A stretch of DNA of 61,586 nucleotides from an uncultured Saprospiraceae bacterium (GCA_937928405.1 CALFWZ010000009.1:1-61586); one strand, 5' to 3'. Counted from the stretch's first letter, positions 1 to 9,125 are shown. A program made the numbers and translations. The notes: generated from the letters alone by a model not told the origin.

Positions 1-366
1 GGGTTCGAATTCTGGGAATGGTTTAAATATGTTATTTAGTTCTTTAGCATTAAATTCAATGACAGTAGATTCTTTGAGACATTCTATGGTTAGGGTCGCA
101 GACTCTTTATTGTGAATGGCGATATAATCACTTATCCACCAGTCTTTGATTCCAAATTGCAAAGTATGCTCTTTACCGCTTTTGTCAACGCAGTAAGACC
201 TTAGACAACCTTCTATCACAAAATAAATTTTGTTTACATTTTGTCCTTGTCGTATTAGAACCGCTCCTTTATCAAACGTCTTTTTCTTGGAAATAGAATA
301 GAGATATGCTTCTGCTTTTAGACTTAATGGGAAGCCAGTTTTTATTTTTTTGATTAATTCTTCCAA
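1..366 (-). CDS. Crp/Fnr-family transcriptional regulator (partial, 3' end outside window)
   Basis: An open frame of 122 codons runs off the left edge of the window. The N-terminal part reads as a cyclic-nucleotide-binding (Crp/Fnr) beta-roll, with the pattern F-DKGAVLIRQGQ-V--IYFVIEGCLR followed by a segment of the type KEHTLQFG-KDWWISDY, typical of Bacteroidota Crp/Fnr regulators. There is no ATG. The frame opens at a TTG (366-364) two codons after an in-frame TAA, so a TTG start is the only good choice, and an ATG-only gene caller would miss the gene. The C-terminal winged-helix DNA-binding domain would lie outside the window. These regulators usually bind no cAMP and often act as local stress or redox regulators. 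What it controls here is unknown. Confidence 0.8.
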   Translation of the reverse strand, partial: MEELIKKIKTGFPLSLKAEAYLYSISKKKTFDKGAVLIRQGQNVNKIYFVIEGCLRSYCVDKSGKEHTLQFGIKDWWISDYIAIHNKESATLTIECLKESTVIEFNAKELNNIFKPFPEFEP

Positions 367-433
367 TATTTAAATTTTATCAGTTCGTATGCAATTTTAG
401 CGTTCTTAAACAACTTCTTTGTTTCTTATACTT

Positions 434-1414
434 TTATTCTTTCTTACGCAATGGAATTTGTTGATCCGTTAAGGAATGTAGAAAATTGACCAAATCTTCT
501 TTCTGTTGAGTAGTAAAATTGAGCGGTTCGATCATCAACGAATCCATATTGATGGGATTTTTTACAAAGTCATTTGGGTTGCTATAGTAATCAACCACTT
601 CTTCTAGTGTTTCAAACATCCCGTTGTGCATATAGGGCGCGGTCAAACCGACATTTCGTAATCCAGGGACTTTAAATTTTCCTAAGTCCGTAGCATCATG
701 GGTTATCTCAAAACGTCCCTTATCGAGTAACGTTTGTCCATCAAACAATCCGATATTTCTGAATTCATCACCCGTAAAGTCAGGTCCAAAATGACAATCA
801 AAACATTTAAACTGATCTGAAATAAAAATGTCTCTTCCTCTTAATTGGGAGGCAGTCATCGCCCCAGGATCATCATCATTGATCCACAGATCATGCGGCG
901 CAGTACCATCACTTTCTAAACTCCTTTGGAATGCTGCCAGTGCATGGGCAATGTTGAATGAATCAGGTTGGGTATGATATATTGACTGGAAAAGCGCAGC
1001 ATATGCTGCGTCCTTTTGTATTCGTTGAACCGCAATTGCATAAGAGAGGTTCATCTCCAAAGGATTCTCAATGGGGACTATTGCTTGTAGTTCCAACGTA
1101 GCGGCACGACCATCATAGAAAAAATAAGGCCGACTAAGTACATTCATCACAGACGGTGTATTTCTTGTTGCGATACGATTCTCAACACCTAAAGAAAATG
1201 GTACATTATCCGCAAAAGCAAACTCAGGTTTATGGCAACTGGCACACGAAATACTACGATCGGATGATAAGATTGGATCAAAGAATAGCTTTTGGCCTAG
1301 CTCAACTTTAGTAGAAACCTTTGATTTTTCAGGCACAGCATCAGTCTCTATACTTACTGGTATACTCGCCATGCTAAATAACAATAGAAAACAGGTAAAG
1401 ATGAACCACTTCAT
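434..1414 (-). CDS. Di-heme cytochrome c peroxidase (CcpA/MauG family)
   Basis: Predicted exported di-heme peroxidase that reduces H2O2 with electrons from a c-type cytochrome, or a MauG-like relative. The 326-residue protein has an N-terminal hydrophobic export segment (about 1-20). It carries two heme c attachment motifs, C57-A-S-C60-H61 and C204-F-D-C207-H208, and the conserved APYMHNG stretch at about 259-265, which supplies an axial ligand in this family. The length fits bacterial di-heme peroxidases (about 320-350). It is followed by the partial Crp/Fnr regulator on the same strand. Substrate is not decidable from sequence. Confidence 0.92.
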   Translation of the reverse strand: MKWFIFTCFLLLFSMASIPVSIETDAVPEKSKVSTKVELGQKLFFDPILSSDRSISCASCHKPEFAFADNVPFSLGVENRIATRNTPSVMNVLSRPYFFYDGRAATLELQAIVPIENPLEMNLSYAIAVQRIQKDAAYAALFQSIYHTQPDSFNIAHALAAFQRSLESDGTAPHDLWINDDDPGAMTASQLRGRDIFISDQFKCFDCHFGPDFTGDEFRNIGLFDGQTLLDKGRFEITHDATDLGKFKVPGLRNVGLTAPYMHNGMFETLEEVVDYYSNPNDFVKNPINMDSLMIEPLNFTTQQKEDLVNFLHSLTDQQIPLRKKE

Positions 1415-1543
1415 AAGAACAAATTGAAACTTGGTGCTTTAGTCCGTAAAGTTAAATGAAATTAAGGTTAGAAGAGGTAATTTTTGTTAGTTGATAGGTT
1501 TTAGACGCATCTCCAATTCATACCTCCACGCCCAAACATAAAA

Positions 1544-1569
1544 GAAGCCCCTGATTTCCCAGAGGCTTC
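1544..1569 (-). terminator. Rho-independent terminator of the BNR/LamG gene
   Basis: Read on the minus strand, a 10-bp stem GAAGCCTCTG / CAGGGGCTTC (one G-U pair) closes a 6-nt loop and is followed by TTTTAT. It lies about 30 nt past the stop codon of the gene ending at 1602. Confidence 0.75.
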
Positions 1570-1601
1570 TTTATCAAAACTATGACTGATATTCTTAATT
1601 T

Positions 1602-4600
1602 CTAAAAAATAAATAACACCCCATTCTTCAACCGAGTTGCACCCTGAATTTGATAACCATACCAGCCTTTCGGTAAGTCACCTAAAAACAATTCCGCATC
1701 GCCTTCGAAAGAAACTTCTTTAATATTCTTTCCTTCTCCATTATATAATTTTAATGTTAGCGGCCCCGTCCAATTCGTTTTGATCTGTAGCGCTTGACCA
1801 TTGGGAAGTGGGTTGGGATAAACGACCACGTCTTCTGGAAGACTATTGATCAAAATAGAACGAATAGGAGAATCCGCTGTTCGACCATTGAAGTCTACCT
1901 GTTCGAGTCGATAATAATTAATGCCTCTGAGCGGATTTTTATCCAAAAAGGTATAGTGTTGATCGGTGGTGGTAGAAATATTATTGGCTGTCATTCTTCC
2001 AATTTTTTCAAAAGAAATACCATCGCTACTTCGCTCGATATTAAAATGGGAATTATTTATTTCGGAAGCCGTGGTCCATTTTAGGACGGCTTCTTTTGCT
2101 GGATTTAAACTGACCGTAAAATCCATTAATTCTACGGGAAGCGGAACGCCGCTATTCAGCGTGAATTGTGAAAAACTCGTTATCCCATTTCCAGTTGTAA
2201 AACTAAGACTCGTAGCCGTAGCGGCATCCGCATTATCCACCGGACTGCCCCAAGTAGCACCGTCGTCGTTGGAACCACGTTTGTGCAATTGATAAGCAGC
2301 CGCATTTCCACTATTAATTCCAGTTAGTCCATTAAACTGTATGGAAGTTAAGGCTGAAAAATCATCATTTGTCCCATAATTATTAATTACCCAATAGGTT
2401 TCAGGAGCAATGGGCGTGCTGCCTGCGTTTTGGTCGGGTGCATTGGTAATTTTGGTAACGACCAGTTCACCATCAGGATACGTTCCGCTGGCAGGGAATT
2501 CTAGGATCAGATCCGTTCCCGTAAAATCTTTTACACCACCACTATTCACCGTCATTCTGGCACTGGTACCACCACCTACGGGAGCCGTAGAAGTCATGCG
2601 ACCAACACTACCATTAAAGCTTCCATGATTGACACCAGCTCGATCAATAATGTCGCCCGTCTCTTCATTGAATTGATAATAAAGTAAGAGCGTTGGATCG
2701 GTCGTCGGATCTTTTACAAGGTGTCGATAATCTCTGATCTCGTCTGCCGTCAAGGCACGATTCCAAACAGCTACTTCATCCATATCTCCTTGAAATCTTC
2801 GCGGACTACTATGTGGATCTGCTCCTAATCGCAGGGAAGCATCAAAAGGTTCTACCGCATGACTGGCATTATTGACCGCCACTTCTTCGTCCATATAGAT
2901 TGTGGCGTTGGTCGGCGTAATGACCAACACGACATGCGTCCATTTATTATCAGGAACGACCAATCCAGAATCCCACCACCATTGACTGCCATCCCAATGA
3001 TAGCCTAATTCATTATTATCCCCAAAATTAAAACCAGAAGTGGTCGATCCTCCTCTTGTAAAAATAAGTCCAGAAGAAGAAGTTTGATCTCCATTTCTTT
3101 TGATCCATGCTGAAAAAGTGATCGTGTTGGTATTGACATTTAAGGGATCGGCAGAAATATAATCACTGCCGCCGCCTCCAAAGCTAACGGCACTACCAGC
3201 GGTTTCATCCGCCCCACATTGATCGTTGAGGGTCACCATATTAGTAATGGTTTTTGTGTCAGAACTTCCGCCTTGCGTAATCGTCAACGTTACATCATAA
3301 CTACCATCGGTATCATACAGCACTTTAGGATTTCTAGATGTGGTAGAACTTACGAAGCTTGCGCCCGGAAAACTCCAGCTCCAAGTTGCATTTGACATCG
3401 CTACTGAATAGTCTGAAAAATAAAAAGTATCTCGTGCACAGTTGGAAATATTTTTATCTACCGTTAGTTGCACGATAGGAGAAAATGCTTCAAATAGATC
3501 GGTTTCCCACGCCCCTCGATTTCCTCCCATACGCAGTTTTCCATCTCGATAAAAAGGAATCGTTTTTAAAGGATTAAAGCCTTCCGGCAATCCATCAGAA
3601 AAAGGTTGCCAATCTGAATGGGTATTATTTCTATAGAAAACTTTGGAACTACCGGGATTCCCTACCCCGCCCCAAGAAGCAATATATACACCACCATTCG
3701 TACCAGCGGCATGCGCAATATTGATAAAATTCATGCCATTCAGAGTACCCGTCGTAAGATTGGCCCAACTGGTACCACCATCCGTCGTTTTATAAACTTT
3801 AGCGCCATTGCTTCCGGAGGGATCAAGAATCCAAAGAATATCTTCATCTGCGGCACTGACTGATAAGGACATTCGATATACATCAAAACCTGCTGGCAAA
3901 CTAAGGCTACTCCAAGTGGTTCCACCATCGGTCGTTTTCATTAAGGCCGCATCGGTCGCGACATATAGTACATCAGGATTGCTTCTACTGATTTCCATTT
4001 TCCGAACCGTAGACCCGAAATTATATAACTCAGAAAATCCATTTCCACCATTTTCAGAAATCCAAATACCTTGACCCGACCCGACATAATAGGTTTCAAA
4101 ATAATGCGGATGAATCAATACTTCACTGGCATTATATCCTCGGCTACCTTCGTTGGGATGTAAGCTAAATGTAAAACGTCCTTCTGCTTCATCTGTCCAT
4201 TCTTCTGGAATAATAATCCCGTCACCCAAATCACTAAAAGCGGTGTGTCGAGATCGTCCATGCATGACCCAACCAGTGGCAGATTCTGCGCCACCCATTC
4301 TCAAAGATAAACCGCTGGGGTAATTTTCATAGAGGGCGGTATTTCCATTATGATAACGACCACCGACAATAAGATCTTCTTCCCAGCCTTGATCGAATCC
4401 CCAAAATTCTGTTCCATCTATTCCATTAATTCTTGCTCCAGCGTTGGCGGTACTATTGAAAAAATCAGTGGAGTAAAAGATTCCGCCATCGGTAGAAAGC
4501 CAAGTATCGGTGCCAATAGATTTGATTTCTTGAATATCAGGATGAATGTCAAAACTCCCGCTATAACCACCAATGGCCGTATAATTAATTCCGCCATCAG

Positions 4601-5867
4601 TAGAGCGATAACTAGTGGTCGTCGCCACGATGACTTGATCTTTGTTGGTGTCGGATACTTCAATATCTAAGTCATAAAATCCTTGTCCATTGCTCATACC
4701 TAGTGGCGTAGTACCTCCAGCAGCGATGGTTACCCACGAGTCCCCAGCATCTATACTTTTCATAATTCTGGGACCTGCACTCGTTAGTAAAACGATATAA
4801 ATATAGTTGGCATCATCAGCGGTCGTGGTCAATCTCGCCCCACTCGCTTCGGTGACTCCGGTAATCCACCCATTGGTGATTTGGGAAAAGCTTGCTCCAG
4901 TATTGGTAGATTTATAAAACTCAAATTGGTCAGTTGAATTATTTCTTTTGATTAAAAAAACCGTCGTCGGATCGTCTTCTTTAAAGGCCACATCATAACA
5001 ACGTTGACTTTCAACTTGTGTCCAACTGGCCCCACCATTCGTAGAACGGTAGACGCCTTGATAAGTAGCTGCCAGGATGATATTCGGTTGCGTAGGATGG
5101 ATGGCTATATCAACCGCCGTCAATCCACCAACGGTCAAGATAGAACTCCAAGTTGCACCCCCATCTATCGTATTAAAAATTTCTGAACCCGCAGCAACAT
5201 AAACTGTATTAGGGTCCGTAGGATGGATGGCCACGGCAAGGATACCCGCTCCAAAATTAAAATTAGTACCCACTTCGGCCCAATTTAAACCTTTGTCGGT
5301 AGTTTTATAAACCCCACTGGTTTCTGTTCCGGCATATAAAATATCCGTGTTGGACGGCGCAATATCGAAGGAATAAATATTGACTTGCCAAGGCGCTACG
5401 GGCTGCGTTGCACGATGCTCTTTTCTCCAATAGGTTATTTTGGGACCGAGATGGGTCCAATTGGCCGTCGAGGAAAAAAGCGTATTAGCAGTATTATTTA
5501 AGGCTGATTTTTTCCGCAAGGCCTTCCATTCTTTGCTCGTAAAATTTTGGATCGTACCATCCGGAAGCATATAAGCCATCGCATTTCTACGAAACTTAGA
5601 ATAGAATTTCACATATGGATTATGTTCTTCTCCATCTTTTTCTTCGTCAAAACCCACCCGATCATAATAAGCATCAAAGGCCGCATCTATTTCTTTTAGA
5701 TTGATGTCCTCTTGAAAAAATAAATTCATCCAATCGGGCATATCCCCACTTGGTTCAGGATATAACTCCGCACTGATAAACGGAAAATTAGGAATTGATT
5801 TTTTTTGAGCAAAAAGATTAACGCTAAAGCTGGTACATAGGAAAATTAGAACAAATAGTCTTTGCAT
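1602..5867 (-). CDS. Secreted BNR-repeat / PKD / LamG protein with T9SS sorting domain
   Basis: A 1421-residue exported protein that probably ends up on the cell surface or outside. It has a signal peptide (1-20, ending in LFAQ). A long region (about 150-790) holds many sortilin/BNR-type beta-propeller repeats of the form YKTTDGGTSW. A PKD domain follows at about 800-885 (SWSFPGAS then YDVTLTIT). Next is a LamG/concanavalin-like domain at about 892-1055 (ITFSAWIKR, DEVAVWNRAL). A segment with the LKWTTASE...NIERSSDG pattern that often precedes T9SS tails comes after that. A T9SS type A sorting domain fills the last 78 residues (VVVYPNP...). The architecture is adhesive or glycan-binding; no catalytic signature is visible, so the role is unassigned. 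Confidence 0.9.
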   Translation of the reverse strand: MQRLFVLIFLCTSFSVNLFAQKKSIPNFPFISAELYPEPSGDMPDWMNLFFQEDINLKEIDAAFDAYYDRVGFDEEKDGEEHNPYVKFYSKFRRNAMAYMLPDGTIQNFTSKEWKALRKKSALNNTANTLFSSTANWTHLGPKITYWRKEHRATQPVAPWQVNIYSFDIAPSNTDILYAGTETSGVYKTTDKGLNWAEVGTNFNFGAGILAVAIHPTDPNTVYVAAGSEIFNTIDGGATWSSILTVGGLTAVDIAIHPTQPNIILAATYQGVYRSTNGGASWTQVESQRCYDVAFKEDDPTTVFLIKRNNSTDQFEFYKSTNTGASFSQITNGWITGVTEASGARLTTTADDANYIYIVLLTSAGPRIMKSIDAGDSWVTIAAGGTTPLGMSNGQGFYDLDIEVSDTNKDQVIVATTTSYRSTDGGINYTAIGGYSGSFDIHPDIQEIKSIGTDTWLSTDGGIFYSTDFFNSTANAGARINGIDGTEFWGFDQGWEEDLIVGGRYHNGNTALYENYPSGLSLRMGGAESATGWVMHGRSRHTAFSDLGDGIIIPEEWTDEAEGRFTFSLHPNEGSRGYNASEVLIHPHYFETYYVGSGQGIWISENGGNGFSELYNFGSTVRKMEISRSNPDVLYVATDAALMKTTDGGTTWSSLSLPAGFDVYRMSLSVSAADEDILWILDPSGSNGAKVYKTTDGGTSWANLTTGTLNGMNFINIAHAAGTNGGVYIASWGGVGNPGSSKVFYRNNTHSDWQPFSDGLPEGFNPLKTIPFYRDGKLRMGGNRGAWETDLFEAFSPIVQLTVDKNISNCARDTFYFSDYSVAMSNATWSWSFPGASFVSSTTSRNPKVLYDTDGSYDVTLTITQGGSSDTKTITNMVTLNDQCGADETAGSAVSFGGGGSDYISADPLNVNTNTITFSAWIKRNGDQTSSSGLIFTRGGSTTSGFNFGDNNELGYHWDGSQWWWDSGLVVPDNKWTHVVLVITPTNATIYMDEEVAVNNASHAVEPFDASLRLGADPHSSPRRFQGDMDEVAVWNRALTADEIRDYRHLVKDPTTDPTLLLYYQFNEETGDIIDRAGVNHGSFNGSVGRMTSTAPVGGGTSARMTVNSGGVKDFTGTDLILEFPASGTYPDGELVVTKITNAPDQNAGSTPIAPETYWVINNYGTNDDFSALTSIQFNGLTGINSGNAAAYQLHKRGSNDDGATWGSPVDNADAATATSLSFTTGNGITSFSQFTLNSGVPLPVELMDFTVSLNPAKEAVLKWTTASEINNSHFNIERSSDGISFEKIGRMTANNISTTTDQHYTFLDKNPLRGINYYRLEQVDFNGRTADSPIRSILINSLPEDVVVYPNPLPNGQALQIKTNWTGPLTLKLYNGEGKNIKEVSFEGDAELFLGDLPKGWYGYQIQGATRLKNGVLFIF

Positions 5868-5935
5868 TTTTGAAGTTTTTAAACAACTTAGGTAATAGAA
5901 AGAAGAGTGAATGGTTAGTCTTTATGGTAAGAAAT

Positions 5936-5943
5936 CAAATATA
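5936..5943 (-). promoter_or_regulatory. Candidate -7 element for the BNR/LamG gene
   Basis: On the minus strand this reads TATATTTG, a full match to the Bacteroidota -7 consensus TAnnTTTG, about 69 nt upstream of the start at 5867. No TTG -33 element is visible at the expected distance, so this is only a partial match. Confidence 0.35.
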
Positions 5944-5993
5944 ATAAAAATATAATTAGTGAAGGGTTTATTTGGGACAAACGTCGTTTATTT

Positions 5994-6025
5994 GGGGATA
6001 TTTTGTGGGGGGTTGGGGTTGGGGG
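5994..6025 (+). other. G-quadruplex-capable G-run cluster
   Basis: Four G runs (4, 6, 4 and 5 G) are separated by loops of 9, 2 and 2 nt in the intergenic space between the divergent genes at 5867 and 6165. The surrounding DNA is A/T-rich, so the cluster stands out. The 5868-6164 gap otherwise shows only a -7-like box for the minus-strand gene. Confidence 0.55.
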
Positions 6026-6164
6026 TCTTTTTAAGAAGCGGGCTCCAGAAAATAGGTTGTCCACTATAAAATCTCAGAGGAGTAGGTTTGAACTTCTCTT
6101 TCTTATTGCTATTTTAGCTCCTGTCAAAATGTTTTTATGCTACTAGAACCAAAGAAAAAATACT

Positions 6165-7064
6165 ATGAATCCAATAGAAAAAAAACAAAGAGTTATAATT
6201 ACAAACGGTTTTAAATTATTAAAAGAAAAAAAAAATTATAAGCAAACTACCGTTGTTCATAAAATTTTAGCTTTGGGCTTTAAAACTTCAAAATCTACGT
6301 TGAGTATTATTCTTAATGGCAAAAATATAGGTAGTGATGCATTAAAAAATACTTCAAAAGGGTTAAGAGTATTAATAGAAGAGGAATGTTGCATGAAATT
6401 CAATGAGAAAAAAATGGAATTTCAACTTATCCCAGATTGTGAACCCATCAAAGTAGTTACCCAAGAAAAGAGTAACACAAATAAAAATAACGGATTTGTT
6501 CTTCACTCTACAGGAAGATTACCTTTAAGTGAAAAATTAGAATTCCTACAAAATGCACAAAAAGAAATAATTGAAATAGGAGTAACACTTAATACATTTA
6601 CTCAACATTACTTCTCAAGAAATGAATCAGAATTTAAATTTCCAATAGAAAAATTATTAAAGAAGGGAGTCTCTTTTAAATGCTATCTTTTAGACCCCGA
6701 ATGTCCAGAGTGTAGAATCTATCTTGCTGATAGAGCAACAATATTAGAAGAAGAACAAAATGATTCTGAAAAAATAAAATTATCCATACGAAAACTAGAC
6801 AAAATTCAAAAAGAATTCAATTCAAAAAATTATGCTGGAAATTTTGAAGTATATACCTATCGCCATATTCCAAGTAGTTACTATCTAGTCATCGATCCTT
6901 CTGAAAAATCAATTTCTAAAATGATGACAGCAAGTTATCTCTTTGGCACAAGAAGGGCTAATTGTCCAATCCTTGAATTCTCTCGAAAAGACCAACCTTC
7001 TCTTTTTTTAAGACACCTCAATTCTTTTGAAAAAATAATGCTTAATGCAAAAAGAATAAAATAG
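6165..7064 (+). CDS. HTH regulator with PLD-like (DUF5919-type) C-terminal domain
   Basis: A 299-residue protein. The N-terminal 80 residues look like a small helix-turn-helix DNA-binding domain (VVHKILALGFKTSKSTLSII). The C-terminal part (about 120-295) has the pattern EKLEFLQNAQKEIIEIGVTL, KLLKKGVSFKCYLLDPE and PSSYYLVIDP, seen in DUF5919-type domains of the phospholipase-D superfamily attached to XRE-like regulators. I see no intact HxK catalytic pair, so a sensor rather than a nuclease is more likely. It lies at the left end of an A/T-rich island that carries a candidate immune operon and could be its regulator. That is inference; the gene is monocistronic. Confidence 0.65.
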   Translation: MNPIEKKQRVIITNGFKLLKEKKNYKQTTVVHKILALGFKTSKSTLSIILNGKNIGSDALKNTSKGLRVLIEEECCMKFNEKKMEFQLIPDCEPIKVVTQEKSNTNKNNGFVLHSTGRLPLSEKLEFLQNAQKEIIEIGVTLNTFTQHYFSRNESEFKFPIEKLLKKGVSFKCYLLDPECPECRIYLADRATILEEEQNDSEKIKLSIRKLDKIQKEFNSKNYAGNFEVYTYRHIPSSYYLVIDPSEKSISKMMTASYLFGTRRANCPILEFSRKDQPSLFLRHLNSFEKIMLNAKRIK

Positions 7065-7379
7065 TACTCTCTTCAAAGAATATTGAAAATTTTTAAAAAT
7101 TTTCATAAAAATCTAAAACACCATCTTTCAAATTTCCTGACCTGTATTGCCGATACATTTGTAATGTAATTATTGACAAGCAGATTTAAAAGGTCAACAG
7201 CTTCCAAACAGTAGAACAAGGAACGATTTTATATGACTTCCTCTTTCTAAGTTTTATTCAAGTTTAGTTGCAACATGATACTTACTAATAGTGATACCAC
7301 TACTAGTACTGGGAGGACTATGCTCTATGAATCCTTTTAATACCTGTTTTCAGATTTTTTAATTTAAAAATTTTCAATT
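7065..7379 (+). promoter_or_regulatory. Intergenic leader region of the double-glycine peptide gene
   Basis: This 315-nt stretch has no larger gene. It holds a 20-bp perfect palindrome at 7085-7104 (GAAAATTTTT and its mirror), directly behind the preceding gene. A TACATTTG at 7154-7161 matches the -7 consensus TAnnTTTG. A small dyad TAGTG-ATAC-CACTA lies near 7290. If 7154 is the promoter, the peptide mRNA has a leader of more than 200 nt. Confidence 0.35.
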
Positions 7380-7508
7380 ATGAAAAATGTATTAGTAAAA
7401 AAGAGCTTGAAGGATTTTAAGAATCAAAAACTAGCAAAAGACCACTTACAAAGGATTAAAGGAGGAAGTAATGATTATATCATAATCTCGGATGTAATTA
7501 TTAACTAA
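7380..7508 (+). CDS. Double-glycine leader micropeptide (putative RiPP/bacteriocin-like precursor)
   Basis: A 42-residue ORF begins at the ATG at 7380. Its N-terminal 29 residues form a charged, Lys-rich leader with the motif LQRIKGG (residues 23-29), the hallmark of double-glycine leaders cut by C39-peptidase ABC exporters. It matches the Bacteroidota natural-product precursor style (K-L-x(5)-L--IKGG). After GG only 13 residues remain (S30 to N42), hydrophobic with two Asp and no Cys, so disulfide and lanthionine crosslinks are excluded. The strong terminator that starts 25 nt after the stop supports a real monocistronic transcript. No C39 transporter or modifying enzyme lies in the window; any partner must be elsewhere. 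Confidence 0.6.
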   Translation: MKNVLVKKSLKDFKNQKLAKDHLQRIKGGSNDYIIISDVIIN

Positions 7509-7532
7509 CAGTCTTTTATTTCAAGTGATTTG

Positions 7533-7563
7533 CTGCCCATTGAAAGTTCAATGGGCAGTTTTA
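7533..7563 (+). terminator. Strong rho-independent terminator behind the micropeptide
   Basis: A perfect 12-bp stem CTGCCCATTGAA / TTCAATGGGCAG with a 2-nt spacer is followed by TTTTAATTT. The T tract points to plus-strand termination. The hairpin overlaps the last codons of the convergent gene at 7548-8966. Confidence 0.85.
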
Positions 7564-8966
7564 ATTTGAATATAACTCGCTATTTTTTTTGAAAGCCATG
7601 ATCTAAAATGTAATTTTTTGATTTTTTTGAATTCATTTTCCAATGCCTTTTTTGATTTTCTTTGATTAATTAGAGCTTTCAAGATTTGTGCGAATCTTAT
7701 ATTAGCATTTTTATTGTCCTCTCCTAATTTTTTATGTCGTTTAATAAATCTAATAAAAGTATCACAATCATCTGATAGTTCATCTTTTTCTTCCAATTCG
7801 AATTTACTCGCAAGAAAGTATATTTTAAAAAGCAATTCTAAATGAATATTATCGAACTTAACGCTTTGACTCATATTAAGAATAGCTCTATAGTTTTCCT
7901 CTCCAAAGTAAATCATTCTAAAAGCAATATTAGAATATTGAGGTTCTAAATTGTCTTTAAGGTATTTTTTTTGAGTATTGACTACATTTTTAGCCCATTT
8001 AAATTCTTTCAGATGACAAGCTACATTTATCATATTCAAAAATTGAGAAGCATCTATAAACTCTTTATAAATAAGTATATCATTTTCTAAAGCGTATTGA
8101 TACAAAGCAAAAGCTTCTTTGTTTAATTCTTGTTTTCCTTTTCGAATTTCAGATGCAATAAAATTGATTGAGGAAATTAAAATAGTTATTTGTTCTTCTT
8201 GATCTAGTCTATTTCCTTCTGTCAAAAAAAAATCTTTTAAACTATGAAATGACTTTAAATCATTTTCATTAAGGAGGTTGTATAATAAAAAGTAGGTTTT
8301 TATTGGTAGTGATATTTCGGTCTTATTTTTTAAAGAAGCAATGATTGGTTTTAATAGTATTGGTTTATAAGGTGAAGGAAAAAGATTTTGCCGATTCTTT
8401 ATTTCAGCAGCATATTTTAATTTCATACCAATGTAGAAGTCGTCTAAGTTCTTTATCCCTTCTCTGATGTGAACTATGCCAGGATCGTTTTTTTGAAATG
8501 TATTTCGGAAATAAAGAAAGTGGTGTAATAACATTCTTCCAAATGGAAACCAAATACTATTTAATTTTTCCTCTGCTATTTTTTTTGAGATATTTTTAAT
8601 TTGTAAATCTCTTTTATGCTCAAGTTTTCTATCCTCCAGTACTTGTAACCAAATAAATTCTTTCTCTAGTTTTGCTTTTTTAGTTTGCTTGTATATCAAA
8701 AAATCTTTGATAGCCAAATTCAAATCTGAAAGGCTGTTTCTAAGTTTACTTAACTCTTTTTTAGTTGGTGAAGAGTTAAGAAATATTTTCTCACAGGCAA
8801 CTTTAAGGCTAGGATAGGTTTTACCTTTTTTATTGATTTTGCAATAAAATCGGAACACTTTCATCATTACTTTTTGTCCTCTGTAAAATCCTTCTAAAAA
8901 TCGCTGAAATTCATTCACCTCACTAGGTGACATTGAGTCAAACAGGATTAAAAAATTATTTTTCAT
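7548..8966 (-). CDS. Conserved alpha-helical protein of unknown function
   Basis: A 472-residue, Lys/Leu/Phe-rich, almost entirely alpha-helical protein without signal peptide or clear membrane segment. It opens with a pattern (LILFDSMSPSEVNEFQRFL) that I associate with a family of large helical proteins found in several copies in Saprospiria genomes; the function of that family is not known to me. I see no catalytic motif; a TPR-like scaffold is possible from the helix periodicity. It is convergent with the micropeptide gene and divergent from the GTPase operon. The last codons lie inside the micropeptide terminator hairpin. Confidence 0.6.
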   Translation of the reverse strand: MKNNFLILFDSMSPSEVNEFQRFLEGFYRGQKVMMKVFRFYCKINKKGKTYPSLKVACEKIFLNSSPTKKELSKLRNSLSDLNLAIKDFLIYKQTKKAKLEKEFIWLQVLEDRKLEHKRDLQIKNISKKIAEEKLNSIWFPFGRMLLHHFLYFRNTFQKNDPGIVHIREGIKNLDDFYIGMKLKYAAEIKNRQNLFPSPYKPILLKPIIASLKNKTEISLPIKTYFLLYNLLNENDLKSFHSLKDFFLTEGNRLDQEEQITILISSINFIASEIRKGKQELNKEAFALYQYALENDILIYKEFIDASQFLNMINVACHLKEFKWAKNVVNTQKKYLKDNLEPQYSNIAFRMIYFGEENYRAILNMSQSVKFDNIHLELLFKIYFLASKFELEEKDELSDDCDTFIRFIKRHKKLGEDNKNANIRFAQILKALINQRKSKKALENEFKKIKKLHFRSWLSKKIASYIQIKTAH

Positions 8967-9010
8967 TTTAAATGAAGATTAAATTCGGTGAAAAAATAGA
9001 ATTACTACTG

Positions 9011-9018
9011 CAAAGGTA
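9011..9018 (-). promoter_or_regulatory. Candidate -7 element for the helical-protein gene
   Basis: On the minus strand this reads TACCTTTG, a full match to TAnnTTTG, 45 nt upstream of the ATG at 8966. No TTG is visible at the -33 distance. Confidence 0.4.
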
Positions 9019-9064
9019 ATAAATCTGATTATTATTGATGTATAAAATTAATTTTCGTATAAGT

Positions 9065-9125
9065 AATTGTTAATCAATTTTTTATATGTAATTATAGATG
9101 AAGTGAATCATCTTAAATCTAGATG
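9065..9125 (+). promoter_or_regulatory. Cluster of short dyads upstream of the GTPase operon
   Basis: Three small inverted repeats lie in the 276-nt divergent gap: AATTG-N5-CAATT (9065-9079), GATGA-N6-TCATC (9097-9112) and CATCT-N7-AGATG (9109-9125). They could be operator sites for the HTH protein encoded next. Short A/T-rich dyads also occur by chance, so support is weak. No full -33/-7 promoter was found here for the plus strand. Confidence 0.3.
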
